Shown here: positions 35,679 to 47,859 of the stretch, one piece after another
Position numbering within the stretch: position 1 is the first letter of the stretch
Layout: each line of letters starts with the position of its first letter
Source of the DNA: Spirodela intermedia
Taxonomy: Eukaryota; Streptophyta; Magnoliopsida; Alismatales; Araceae
Assembly: GCA_902729315.2 (NCBI GenBank)
Contig: LR746272.1
Location: 7,280,827-7,344,826, forward strand
DNA: 64,000 bases
Direction: 5' to 3'
Translations under genes and position numbers: made by a program
Notes under the pieces: model-generated
Database searches by the model: none
Told to the model about the DNA's origin: nothing
The model's input: the letters and a program-made list of their open reading frames with translations, nothing else

Positions 35679-38276
35679 TGTATAAATAATCAAAAGATTC
35701 AAGTGAGAGATATACCTTTTGAAGACCTTATTTAATGGATTTTTGTATTCAAATAAAAGTTATAGACAAGAAAAGTAAAAAATATTGTGGCAAAGAGAAT
35801 AGATCTTGCAATGAAATGATAGAATAAATGATAAAACTAGTTCAAGCTAATAGTTAATCTATCTATGGAGAAAATTATAAGGATTTCCAAATCTAGATCT
35901 TGCACAAACCTTGTTGTGTGTTACTCTTGGGTCGAGTGGTGCTTGATCCGCAACGATCTTGATGTGCTTTAAGTAGTTTTTTTTCCATGACATTTTTGAG
36001 CATGAGAATGCTGTTAATCAGGCCTTAATTTTCCTCCTTTTTTTTTGGCTAGCCACTACTAGAGAAAGAGCCCAAAAAGTGCATGATAAGTCTTTATTAT
36101 CATGAGTTAATAATTAGTAAATAATATAGTTTTAGCCTTAACTCATGATAAATAGATTTATATTTATGTTAAAGTGTGAAAAGTAATTTTCATTTGATTA
36201 ATGTGAATTTTTGGGTAATTATGTGATTTTATATGAATTTTTATGATTTTTACAATCTTACTTTTGAGATAAATGAAGAAAAAGAAATTAAAATGAAAAT
36301 AAAACAAAATGGAGGGGACTTGCTAGCCAGTTAGGCCCGCAAGTGGGTTGGAAGCGTAGTCGGGGAGTAGCCGTAAGGACTTGAGTGACTTGGACCGATA
36401 GGGGCACGTGTGCACCACTCCCTTTCCACATGGCCAACCAACAATGGGACAAGGAGTGGTTGTACACGCATGAGAAAGGGACTTACTTTCAAATGTAACA
36501 TTACTATATATTCACCCGAAACTTCAGCGCACAAGTGATGTGGGACTAAACCTACATCACACCTTTCCTAGAAAAGGTGGGCAACTAATGCCGGTTCGAA
36601 TCCTCCTAGAGCCAAAACTCATATTTTTTTATCTGATTATCACGACTTTCCTACAAATCACTAGTGAAGGATTAAGTCACCAGAATTGTTGGATCATCAA
36701 TGAAAATCTCATCAACTTGATACGTAGAGCATTGTTACTTAAATTGTTGAACAATTCACAATAAAGATCGTGAATCCATCAAGTAAAGCATCTTCGATTG
36801 ATCGATGAACAAGCCGTCGTCAAGAAGAGGACGATCTGTCAAGAGATGAGTTGCCACCTCCTAAGAGCATACCAAATGTGATGAAGAGCCTCCTCTTACT
36901 ACACGGACTTAAGGATGAAGCTCCCTGACACATGTCCCACCTCCATCTAACTCCTCTTCATCGGGTGACAGCCATCAAAGAGCTGCAAAGTCGCTGTTTT
37001 TCTATTTTGCTAGGTAATAGTTACCAGAGACGATTTGACGACCCATTTCATTGATCTCTAGATTTCACAAGGAGATTTAGAGATTGCCTACATTGTCTTT
37101 ATCCAAAGAGAGCCTTCGAGGCTGTGGACACTACACGACGATCCTCTCAAAGGCTCAAGATTCTGATGCATCACTGACACATCGTCGTCGCGATGTTGGA
37201 ACTCTGTTTTCTTACTTTCAACTTATTTTCTATTTTATTTAGTGATAATTTATGTGATTTAAATTTATCAAGATATACTTTATTCAATTATGATTCTTCT
37301 AGCTTTTATAGATCTTAATTTGATCAATTAAATTGTCTATAATCACTTATGTAAGAATTGCTAGATAGAACTCTATTTCTACCCAATTCGTATTTGCCAA
37401 GTGCTGACATCATCCCGATGTCAGCATTCTTATTTCCCTTTTTCGTGAATTTTAAATATATTTTATTTTTATTTCTTAGTATACAATTTATAAAAAATAG
37501 TATTCTTTGAATTTTTTTTTGAATAATTACCTGATATTATATTATATCCCTATGATCGACTTGAAAAATTATCACTATTTTTAAAAGTTTTATTAAATTA
37601 TAATTAATATATTTATTCATAAATATTTCTAAATATCCAAAAATTTGTATTTTCTGGTTTTATAAATTTTAAATTTACATGATTTAGTATACAATGACTA
37701 AGTCACATCAGTACCCTCTAAGAGAAAGGTGAGGGGCCTTAAATCTCTAGAGAATTAAGCCTCTTCAATAGATGGTTATGAGTAATAATTGACTCTCTTA
37801 GTAGACGGCTCAAATTCTTTCATAAGGGTGGTGCTCTAATCTTCATCTTAATCTCATCTTAAGGCGCCCTAAGATGAGTGGCTTAGATCTCATCTCTTGA
37901 TAGTACTTTTAAGTTCAAATAGACTAGGTCAAGGTCATGTGCCACTTAAGGTCCAAATAGGCATGACCAAGATGACATACTCTCTTGGGCCCACAAACAT
38001 ATTAGGTTGACCCTCTCCATAAGACTTGGACTTTTCTTTAAACTTCTTCTATTACTTCCAACTCGTAATAAGAGCTCACCTAAGTCTTTGTAATCAAATA
38101 ATTATCAAGAAAATATGAAAGAATCACCACTTGACTTCACAAAAGTTAAGTGGGATTAGTCTTAGAATATCAATAAAATAAATAAAATAATGTATATTAG
38201 GACTTAGATGATAAAATATTATAAATGTCATAATGAGTTAGTAACACATGTATAAATTATATTTTTTACTCACTAA
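35679..38276 (-). repeat. Element 2 5' LTR, truncated and split
   Basis: On the minus strand this runs from about 38276 to a CA end at 35679. Its body matches element 1 LTR, e.g. the segment with AAGATCTAGATTTGG and TTGAACTAGTTTTAT, and at the far end AGTTAGTAACACATGTATA. The first 50-60 bases of the LTR are missing at 38276. The last roughly 150 bases (U5 side) do not match element 1, and the adjoining primer site is of another tRNA type. An LTR-X copy interrupts it at 36084-37710. Confidence 0.75.
36084..37710 (+). mobile_element. LTR-X solo copy 6, in element 2 LTR
   Basis: 1627-base solo LTR from TGATAAGTCTTTATTATC to GACTAAGTCACATCA. The left flank is GTGCA and the right flank GTACC; the host LTR shows the original site was probably GTGCACCCTC, so the right copy has likely lost two bases. 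Contains GGTTCGAATCC at 36593-36603. No internal region. Confidence 0.8.
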
Positions 38277-39330
38277 TTGGCAAAGTAGTCACTCTATGTT
38301 TCAATCTATATTACTTCAAAAGATTATAAAGTTGTCTAGTAGTGAATTATTTTTCTCTACCACTAATGATCGCTTGGGGGCAATTGAATCAAGAGAAGAC
38401 AACTTTTCAAAATCTAATGACTATAAAGTGGTAATTGGTTCTAGCAGATATTACTTTTGCCTATTTAGACCATGTAATAAATAGCTAAGAGAAGATATTA
38501 TTGTCCAAAAGATGGTAAGAAATGACCCATGAAATTTTGGTAAGAAAGGACCCATGAAATCTATTCCTCACACATCAAAGTCTTACACTACCAAAAGATG
38601 TTAATTGATGCCTAACATATGTCATATGTTTTGCAGAATTCAGAGTCTTCAAATAAAGTGGGCCAACATAACCCACTCTACAAAACTGGGCTGGAGTTTT
38701 TTGGTTGAGAAGTGGCCTCTCGATGCTAGTAGAAATTTAATATGTTTTAAATTTTTTTCTTTCGGCACACATTGTTTAAAAATCTAATCTAGTCCTAGAT
38801 AAAATAACTCTAGGTCATTCCAAAAATAAAAGTTTCACTTTGAAAAGAAGACATCCCTAATTGATTTCCTCTAGTCATTTGGGACTCTTCCTGTGACCAA
38901 GTAGTTGACAATAAATGAAAGAATCTTATAGTGGGGTGTGACCAACATTGTCTAAAATCAATAAATGATTTGCCAACACATTTCTATGTAGAATTCCTAC
39001 AATAAGAGAATCTAGTGAATAAGTTCAGTTTTGGTTTTCTTTTTGTCAATAGGTATTTTAGTAGTGAATGGTCTAAGTAGATGATGACTTTTGCCCCTAG
39101 AAGATATGATCTAAATTTTTCAAGGACAAAATGATAGCTAAAAACTACTTTTCCATAGTTGTATAGTTAGATTGTCTTTTGGTTATTGTCTAATTAACAT
39201 AATAGATCAATTTGGGTTTCTTGTCAACTTATTGACTTAACATTACATAATGGCATAGTTTGAGGGATCGCATACAATTTCAAATAGTAGTGTAACCAAT
39301 TAGAAGCTTGCCAAATATGCACTATGGTTA
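38277..39330 (-). pseudogene. gypsy RNase H and integrase relic
   Basis: Minus strand, right to left: near 39260-39050 broken frames give FEIVCDPSNYAIM, VNKLTRNPN and a decayed K-E-L-L block, the RNase H start of gypsy elements (FEIMCDASDYAVG). Near 38590-38510 the strand reads DFDV-stop-GIDFMGPFLPKFHGSF, the first catalytic block of integrase (FDVWGIDFMGPF). Many stops. The spacing between the two blocks is shorter than in element 1. Left of 38500 nothing clear can be read. Confidence 0.7.
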
Positions 39331-40373
39331 ATGCTTTCTAATAACATGTGAATTCTATATGTTAAGTATGGTGTAAATTAGATAATTAGGTCTTAATTTC
39401 ATGCAAAAGGACATTTATTATGTATAAAATAAGTGAAGCATACTGTATGATCAATGTTCTAAATGCATACTTAATTTTGTAAATTTTCTATATCTTTTAT
39501 AGCATGTATATTTATTTAGTTATTTGATTCACTTGAATATTAATTATAAAATAAATTTAATTTTATGTCGAAATTATGATTTAAAGTTTTAGAATGAATT
39601 AATATGTTCAAGGTATTTATCTCAAAATTTAGGGATTTTATGGATTTTTTTGAATTTTTTTGGTTTTATTTCCTATTTAAATGAATTTTAAAGATATTTT
39701 TCTTAACTTTTCTATTTTCACATAACTTTCTACATCTTATTTCAACCATTGCCTCCACTCTCTCTTTCTCTCTCTTATAACTATCTCTCTCTCTCCCATA
39801 ACTAACCCATTAACCACTTAATTTTCTTTGCCCCTCTCTCTCTCTCACCTCTTGGTCTTCTAAGGGGTGACTAGGAGATCCTACGATTGTGTATGCTTGA
39901 AGAGGATCTAAGGGCTGAGATTGAAGCTTAGGGAAGGAGATAGAAAGGATATTTGTTGCATGAGAGAGGAGCTACCTAAAGGAGAACAAATCCAAAAACA
40001 TCACCAAAGGAGACATATACTCTAATTTTTGTGGTTAATTTATATATTTTTATATTTTAGGTCAATGAAATCATATTTACTTTCTTCTAGCCCCTCTTCT
40101 AGTGATCATCTTGGTAAGAGAGAGTTAGATCTTAATCCTTCTAAGTAGGAACCCTCATAAGAACTCTAGAGTTAAGCATGTTTGGGCTAGAGTAGTTGTA
40201 GGATAGGCAACCTTTTGAGAAGTTTATTCACAATCTATTTGTAAAAAATAATATCATTCAAGAACTAGTTACATAAAAATGTCACATATTATCAATCAGT
40301 CCCCCTCTTGGCTACCTGACCACTCAGAATATACTTCTCCCACCACTAATTCACCCACACACTTTAACTAAGG
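39331..40373. other. AT-rich DNA with CT tract and dispersed repeat
   Basis: No gene seen. 39755-39850 is CT-rich low-complexity sequence. 39848-39935 (TTGGTCTTCTAAGGGGTGA... to GATTGAAGCTTA) closely matches 49346-49432, where the same words extend the minus-strand reverse transcriptase start, so this may be another copy of that region or a repeat inserted beside it. Confidence 0.5.
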
Positions 40374-40513
40374 CGCACCTAGGTCAAAGCAATATTATGA
40401 CTTGTCTTAGGAAAGGGCTAGGCCTTGGTGTCTATATATTCTGCACACCTAGGCCAAAGTAGTATTATGACTTGTCTTAGGAAAGGGCTAGGCCTTGGTG
40501 TCTATATATATCT
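40374..40513. repeat. Tandem duplication, period 70
   Basis: Two adjacent near-identical units, each containing TATTATGACTTGTCTTAGGA and GGGCTAGGCCTTGGTGTC. CACCTAGG at 40376 and 40446 fixes the period at 70 bases. Related words (GGGCTAGAATAGTATTA, GGGGCTAGGCCTCG) appear just beyond the next LTR-X insertion at 42404-42460, so the duplicated unit may once have had further copies. Confidence 0.85.
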
Positions 40514-40718
40514 TTTTATGTTTATAGGCTTGGATTGCTTTCTCTCTCCTCACCCTTATTTGTATATGGCTTATGCTCTCTTTCATAATTAATATATCAT
40601 TTTTATTTACATTTTCCATCACCCACACCCTTAAGACAAAGTGACTCTTGAAGCCATAGTAGTACGGAAGCAATCAACCCCTTAGGAATGGGCTAAGTGT
40701 CAAGTTGTAGTACATGGG

Positions 40719-42401
40719 TGACCTGACTTAATCATTATATAATCAATCATGCAAGTTTAAAATTTATAAAACCTAAAAATACTAATTTTTAGATTTAAAA
40801 AAATATTTTTTTAAAAAATAAATCAATTATAATTTGATAAAAGGTTTCAAAAATAGTGAGAAAATTTTAAGTCGATCACAAGTATCTAAGATAAAACATG
40901 TCATATTTTAGAAGTTTTCTAAAAGAATATGGTTTTTATGATTTTTAGACTAAATGATGAATATAAATATATTTAAAAATTCACAAAAAAGAGAAATAAG
41001 GGTACAAATGTCAAGATGATATTAGTGCCCCAATGAATGTAAATTGATCAAAAATAGAGTTTCACTTGTCAATTTTTATGTAAGTAATTACAAATAATTC
41101 AATAGACAAAATAGTCGTAATTGAATGAAGAATATTTTGAAAATTTTAAATCATATGTATTATATCTAAATTAAGTAAAACTTAAGTTTAAAGTATTAAA
41201 GGTAAAGTTCCAACCTCACAATAGAGATCATTAGAATTCTATATGTTTGGATGGATTATCAAATGATGTCCATGGCCTCAAAGGCTTTCCTTGGACATGG
41301 ACGACCTAGGTATTCTCTAGATCTACTTCTAAAGTTCAGAAAATGATGAAGTGGGTTGACGAATTATCTGTAATAGTTGTCGCCTGGTGTAGTAGAAAAA
41401 TGATAATTTTATAGATCTTTGGTGATTGTCACCCGACATACAAAAGTTAGATGAAGATGGGCTATGTCTTAGGGAGCTTCATCTTTAGGTCTGCAAAGTA
41501 AGAGGAGTCTTTTCTTCACATTTAGTATACTCTTAAGATGTAGTGACTCATCTTCAGGCAAATTGGCATCTATTCGACGATAGTTTGTTTGTCAATCAAT
41601 TGGAGATAATTTACATGATAGATTTGTGATCTTTTTATTCATTCTAAAATTTTAGCAATAATTCTCCATAAATCACGTTGATGATATTTTAATCAATGAT
41701 TAAGTGATTCTAATTACTTAAACATTGATGACTATACAAAATTATAATTTAATTAGATAAAAATATAAGTTTTAGCTCTAGTGGGATTCAAACCCTCACC
41801 AATTGATTAGAGAAAGTGAAATAAGTACACAAACACTTTTATAAGGTGACGTCATAAGAGTATCTATTTCTCAAAACTAGGGGTATTATAGGTACTAAGG
41901 ATTATGATTTTGTTTTCTGAGAAGTTGTGAGCAATTTTGTTTCACATCGATTATTTTCTAATTTATAAGACGAATATATAGTAATATGAGATTTTATTCA
42001 ATAACACACTCTCTCTTATCTATGTATGACTACTCATCCCATGCCTAGTTAGCCATTGGTGATGAAAAGGAGAGTGAACACACATGTGCCTACTAGTCCT
42101 TAGCACATAGAGCCCCTCACTTATGGCTTTGCCCGACTATGTTTTCAACCCACTTGTGGGCTCAGCTGACTGGCAAGTTTACCTTTTTTTTCTTTTTATT
42201 TATTTCTTTTATTTTTCTTCATTTATCTCAAAAATATGATTAAAAAAATTACATAAAATCACATAATTAGTCAAAAGTTAACATTAACTAACTTAAAATT
42301 ACTTTTTCTAATTTAACACAAATAGAAACCTATTTATCATGAATTAAATATTAAAATATATTATTAATTAATTATTAACTCATGATAATAAAACCTTATC
42401 A
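40719..42401 (-). mobile_element. LTR-X solo copy 7
   Basis: 1683-base solo LTR, on the plus strand from TGACCTGACTTAATC to ACCTTATCA. Flanked by a perfect 5-bp duplication ATGGG at 40714-40718 and 42402-42406; joining the flanks restores GGAATGGGCTA-like sequence. Carries the extra segment of about 120 bases near 41810-41930. Confidence 0.9.
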
Positions 42402-43006
42402 ATGGGCTAGAATAGTATTAAGATGGATGGCCCTCCTTCTAGGGGGGGCTAGGCCTCGAATGTTCCCCTTAAGAGGGACAAAAAAAGAAGAGAGAGAGTT
42501 GAATCTTCTTTGAGGGTAAGTAGGAGTTAGATTTATGGATCTCTTAGAGTCTTAGGTTTGATTTACCCTTATCTATTCCTCCTCTTTCTCTCAAGTCTAA
42601 TAGATTTCTTGACTTGTCAAGATTGATCTCACATGCCATTGAGTGAGAGAAGAATTATTTATAGAGTATAGCATATTCTAATTTCATCCCTTTCCCTTTT
42701 GATTTAGTGCTCTCTTGATCTATCAATATTACGTGTGGTTTTAGGGTTAAGAGGAATTGAAAGAGGATTAGGATAATAGATAAAATTAGATTAGGGTTCA
42801 AATTGACCTATTTATTGATCTCTTAGGTGACAGGGTGATCTAGAGTGGCTAGGGATTTTCTTTCATCCATATTAAGTTTTAGAGAATCTATCACTCTCAA
42901 AAAGAATCCTCTCTCTAATTTTCCCATATTGTTTATTAAAAAGTCGTCAATTTACTTTCAGTCCATTCTCTCATAGTGTGTCTAAGTCAACCCTCTTCTA
43001 TCTTTT
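42402..43006. other. Spacer between two LTR-X copies
   Basis: Contains GGCTAGGCCTCGAATG, related to the 70-base tandem repeat left of the previous insertion, then purine-rich and AT-rich sequence. No ORF of note. Confidence 0.5.
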
Positions 43007-44825
43007 TTATGTAATCTAATCATTGTATACTAAATCATGTAATTTAAAAATTTATAAAACTAAATAATAATATTTTTTTATATTTTTATAAGTATATCTG
43101 ATAAAATCAAATAATTATATTTTGATAAAAAGTTTTAAAAATATTAGAAAATTTTCAAGTTGCTTAGAGTGATGTAAGATAATTAATTTTTTTCTCAAAG
43201 AAGATATTTTTTATAATTTTTGGACTAAATAGTAAAGATAAAATATATTTAAACATATGAAAAAAGAGAAATTCAAGTGTGGACATTAGGATGACATCAA
43301 TGCCTTGACGAACATGATTTGCATAAAAATAGAGTTTTGCCTAATAATTTTTATGCAAATCATTATAGACAATTTAATTGATCATGTTAAGATCTATAAA
43401 AGTGAAAAGAATCATAAGTAAATGAAGAAGATTTTGGTAGCTAGAAATCAGATAAAATATCATTAAGTTAAATAAAAATTAAGTTTAAATTAAAAAAAAG
43501 TAGAGTTCCAACTTCATGATGATGATTGTTGAGATTGTTTGTATTTGGAAGGATTGTCGTGTGATATTCACAGCCTCAAAAGTTTTCCTTGAACAAGGAT
43601 GAAGTAAGTAATTTCTAGATCTTCTTATGAAGTCTAGAAATGAATGAGGTGGGTTGATAAATCATCTTTGACAATTATCACCTAACAAAACAAAAAAGTA
43701 ACAACTTTCAAATCTCTAGTGGCTGTCACTTAGTAGAATAAAAAAATGATAGCTTTAAATCTCTAACAACTATCACTCAATAAAGAGAAGCTAAATGAAA
43801 GTGAGATACATTTTAAGAAGCTTTATCCTTAGGTCTCTACAATAAGAGGAGGCTCTTTATCACATCTAGTATGCTCTTAAATGATGGCGACTCACCTCTT
43901 GACAAATAATTCTCTTCTCAATTATAACTTATTTGTCAATTAATCAGAGATGATTTACTTGATAGAATTGTGATCTTTTTATTTAAAATTGTTCAATAAT
44001 TGATATAATACTCTAAGAATCACATTGATAATATTTGTATTGATGATTAAATGATTATAACAACTTAAACATTGATGACCGTTTTACATGAAAATCATGA
44101 TTTAGCTTGACAAAAATATGAGTTTTGGCTTTAGTAGAATTCAAACTTTTGTAGTCATTTGCCTATGTAAAAGAGAGGTAATCAATTATACTCTATACCC
44201 TTACTAGTGATGTTATGAGGTGATTACTTCTCATAGATTAGGGGTATATTATATATAAATATATGTAAAACTTACCTACAAACTGACACAAGTTTAGTTT
44301 GTCATCAATTATTTTTTGATGTTTGAAATAGATATATAGTAATCCCTAATCCTTTCATCAATATCGTCCTCTCACATATGTAAGACCACTCCTTGCCCCA
44401 CACTCAGCTAACCACCAATGATGTGGAAGGAGAATAACACACACATCCCCAAGTGGTCTTTAATCACTTGAGCCTTTTGCTTGCGGCTTTGCCTAACTAT
44501 GCTTTTGACCTTGCCTATAGGTCTCATTGGCAAGTGGGTCTCTTGACTATGCTTCCCACCTACTTGTGGGCCTAAGCCCGGTTGGTGGTAGGTCCCCTCT
44601 ATTTCTATATTTTTATTTTTATTTTATGTTTTTATTTTATCATAAAAGCATAATTAGAATAATTATATAAATTAACATAAAATCACATATTTAGTCAAAA
44701 ATTCACATTAACCAACTAGAAATAACTTTTCACAATTTAACATGAAAATAAATCTATTTATCATGAGTTAAGGCTAAAAATATATTATTAATTAATTATT
44801 AACTCATGATAATGAAGACATTTTA
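43007..44825 (-). mobile_element. LTR-X solo copy 8
   Basis: The longest copy, 1819 bases, from TTATGTAATCTAATCATTG to GAAGACATTTTA on the plus strand; both terminal dinucleotides have mutated. Flanks CTTTT (43002-43006) and CTTCT (44826-44830) match at 4/5 positions. It contains a local repeat of the ACTATGCTT...ACTTGTGGGCC/T block near 44495-44575 and the extra 120-base segment. Divergence suggests an old copy. Confidence 0.75.
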
Positions 44826-44985
44826 CTTCTCATCTTACTCTTATTAAAAAGTCAATTATAATCAACTAGTGATACTCCTTAGTTAGCCAAGTCTTTGTGG
44901 CTTGACCAGAATATTCCTAATTAGCTATAATCTTGTAGCATTCCTAAGAATCATTCTTAGATATTATAAATCGTATTTATGACAT

Positions 44986-45525
44986 TCTTTATTAGCGATG
45001 ATTCAAAGCAATCACTTTCTTTAGTGCACTAAAAGCTTTTAAGTTTTGGGCATCTATTTGAAAATCAACATCCTTACCTAGCAGTTGAGGTAGTGGCCTT
45101 GAAATTTTAGAAAAATCATCTATAAAATTTGTGATATAAGCTTGCATGTCTAAGGAAAGATCTGATTTGCTTCACTATTGAGGGTGGAGATAACTTGGCT
45201 ATGATATCTATTTTTACTTTATCTACTTCCATCCCTTGCTCACTATTAATAAGGCCCATAACTACTCCTTCCTTGACCATAAAGTGGGTCTTTTCTCAAC
45301 TTAATATTCATTTCTTTTCAATACATCTACCAAGAACCTTTTGTAAAAAAATCTATGCATTGGTCTAAAGAGTTTCCAAATATTGAAAAATCATCCATAA
45401 ATACTTATAGATATTCTTCTATCATGTTAGAGAATATTGCTATCATGGAGCTCTAAAAAGTCATAGGTGCATTACACAGACCAAAGGACATTGATCTAAA
45501 TGTGAGTGTCCCGAAAGGATAGGTA
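44986..45525 (-). pseudogene. gypsy reverse transcriptase fragment
   Basis: Minus-strand frames give SFGLCNAPMTF, SSMIAIFSNMIEEYL and VFMDDFSIFGNSLDQCIDFF, the palm with an intact MDD catalytic motif, then MEVDKVKIDIIAKLSPPSIV and IRSFLRHASLYHKF from the thumb. These are standard Athila-type motifs with a few stops. No LTR beside it. It is followed on the left by the LTR-X copy ending at 44825. Confidence 0.85.
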
Positions 45526-46088
45526 AAAGTGTTCTCTTGGTTTTTATGGTATATAGCTATTTGGGAAGAAAAAATGCTATTGCTACTAGTCTTTCAAGAA
45601 TTTAGTGATGGGATCACAAGATCTGATGAAGAATCTTCTACTCATGAAAGTAAACTCAAGTTACTAGAGGATGGTCAATTAGAGGCTCGATTGTTGAGGT
45701 CAACCCTTCCAAGGAGAAGTACTAGAATTAGAGTTCTTCCATCTTGAAGAGTTCATCTCCAAGTCAATTGACACCTTCCTCCTCTATTAGATTCACCATG
45801 GAATATTGAATCCAAGACCAATGGGTCCCTACCAATAAGTAAGAGGATCCATCCACAAAGGATGGCCCAACAAGAAGATGAAGAATGAGGAGAAGATGTC
45901 ATGTCATCCTCACATGGTATCTCTTGGGAAAGGGTGTCCCCTTCGCTCCCTCCTCATTTTCTCTCTATGCAATGGAGAACCACCGCTCTTTCTTTCTCTT
46001 CTATAAATGCTAAGACTCTATTATATTTGATATAGTGATTTATAGAATTAGTCAAAGTTTATCTTACCTTCTTGGATTAGAGGGTTGT
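45526..46088. other. Unassigned spacer
   Basis: A 72-codon plus frame at 45529-45747 is mildly polar but has no recognisable motif. The right end TTCTTGGATTAGAGGGTTG resembles TCCTTGGATTGAGGGTTAC at 47829-47847 beyond the next LTR-X, hinting at a small duplication. Confidence 0.4.
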
Positions 46089-47806
46089 TGATAAGTCTTT
46101 ATTATTATGAGTTAATAATTAGTAAATAATATAATTTTAGCCTTAACTCATAATAAATAGAGTTATATTTATGTTAAATTATGAAAAGTGATTTTTAGTT
46201 GATTAACATAAATTTTAGCTAATTATGTGATTTTTAAAAAAATTATATGATTTTTATAGTCTTATTTTTGAGATAAATGAAGAAAAAGATATTAAAATAA
46301 AAAAATAGTAAAATGGGAGGACCTACTTACTAGTTAGGTCTGGTCAAAAGTAAAATCGAGGGGAGCTGTGGGCAAGGGCTTGAGCGGCTAGGACCGATGA
46401 GGGCACATGTGTACCACTCTTTTTCTATGTCACCAGTAGCCAGTCAGCTTGTTGTAGGGTAAGAAGTGATTGTACATATAGAAGAAATGAACTCATTTCT
46501 TGTAAATGTGATATTACTATATATTCGTTTAAAACTTCGGCACATAAGTGATGTGGGACTAAACCCACGTCAAACTTTTTCTTAAAAAATTTTGAAGTTT
46601 TAATACCTAAACTACTTTTTCATTATTACAAAGATATATCATGATGATGTTTCTTGATAAAGACATTATAATACTTATTTCAATTTATCTCATGCAAACA
46701 AATAATTGGCACGGGTTAAAATCTTCTCATAACTAAAACTCATATTTTTATCTGATTATCATGACTTTCTTGCAAATTGTCGATGAAGGATTAAGCCACC
46801 AAAATCGTAAGATTATCAGTGAAAATTTCTTCAATGTGATTTGTAGAGTATTATTACTAAAATTACTAATGATTCATGATAAAAGAACCACAAATCTATT
46901 GAGTAAATTATCTCTAATTGATTGATAAATAAGTCGTCATCGGGAAGAGGACAACCTATTGAGAGATGAGTCGTCACCTCTTGAAAGCGTATTGGATGTA
47001 ATGAAGAGTCTTCTCTTGTTGTGCAGACTTGAGGATGAAGCTTCTTGACACACATCTTCTATCTAGCTCCTCTCTGTTGGGTGATAACCACTAGAGAGTC
47101 GCAAAGTCGTTATTTTTTCACTCTGCTAGGTGATAATTATTGAAGACGATTCGACGACTCATTTTATTAATTTCTAGACTTTGCAAAGAGATCTAGAGAT
47201 TATCCACGTCATCTTTATTCAATGAAAGTCTTCAAAGTTGTAGACACTACACGACGATTCTCCTAAATGCTTAAGATTTCAATGCATCATCGATACATCA
47301 CTATTGGGATATTAGAATTCTATTTTTTTACTTTCAACTTAATTTTTATTTTATTTAATAATAATTTTTATGATTTAAATTTATCAAGTTATATTTTATT
47401 GAATTACAATTCTTCTGACTTTTATAATTTTTAATTTGATCAATTAAATCATTTGTAATTATCTACGTAAAAATTAGTAAATGAAACTCTATTTCTACTT
47501 AATTTACCTTTGTTGGGTACTGACATCATCATGACATTTACACCCTTATTTCTCTTTTTTGTGAATTTTAAATATATTTTATTTTTATTTATTAGTATAA
47601 AATTCATAAAAAAATTATATTCTTTGAGAAAAATTCTAAAAAATTACCTGATCGACTTGGAAAATTATTGCTATTTTTGAATTATTTTTAAAATTATAAT
47701 TGATATATTTATTTGGAAATATTTTTCAATATCTAAAAAATAATATTTTCTAATTTTATAAATTTTAAATTTATGCAATTTACTATACAACGACTAAATC
47801 ACGTTA
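46089..47806 (+). mobile_element. LTR-X solo copy 9
   Basis: 1718-base solo LTR from TGATAAGTCTTTATTATT to GACTAAATCACGTTA. Flanks GTTGT (46084-46088) and ATTGT (47807-47811) match at 4/5 positions. Includes a decayed form of the extra internal segment near 46580-46720. Confidence 0.8.
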
Positions 47807-47859
47807 ATTGTCTACTTCTCCGTCTCACTCCTTGGATTGAGGGTTACTCCCCTCCTTCC

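Noticed and set aside
36560-36620. tRNA gene around GGTTCGAATCC
   Set aside because: The T-stem does not pair properly, and no acceptor stem, D-arm or anticodon arm could be built.
10701-47806. LTR-X as a MITE, Helitron or other DNA transposon
   Set aside because: Ends are TG...CA with 5-bp target duplications, and one copy is preceded by a polypurine tract and gag-bearing internal DNA. Terminal similarity between the two ends is limited to a few bases.
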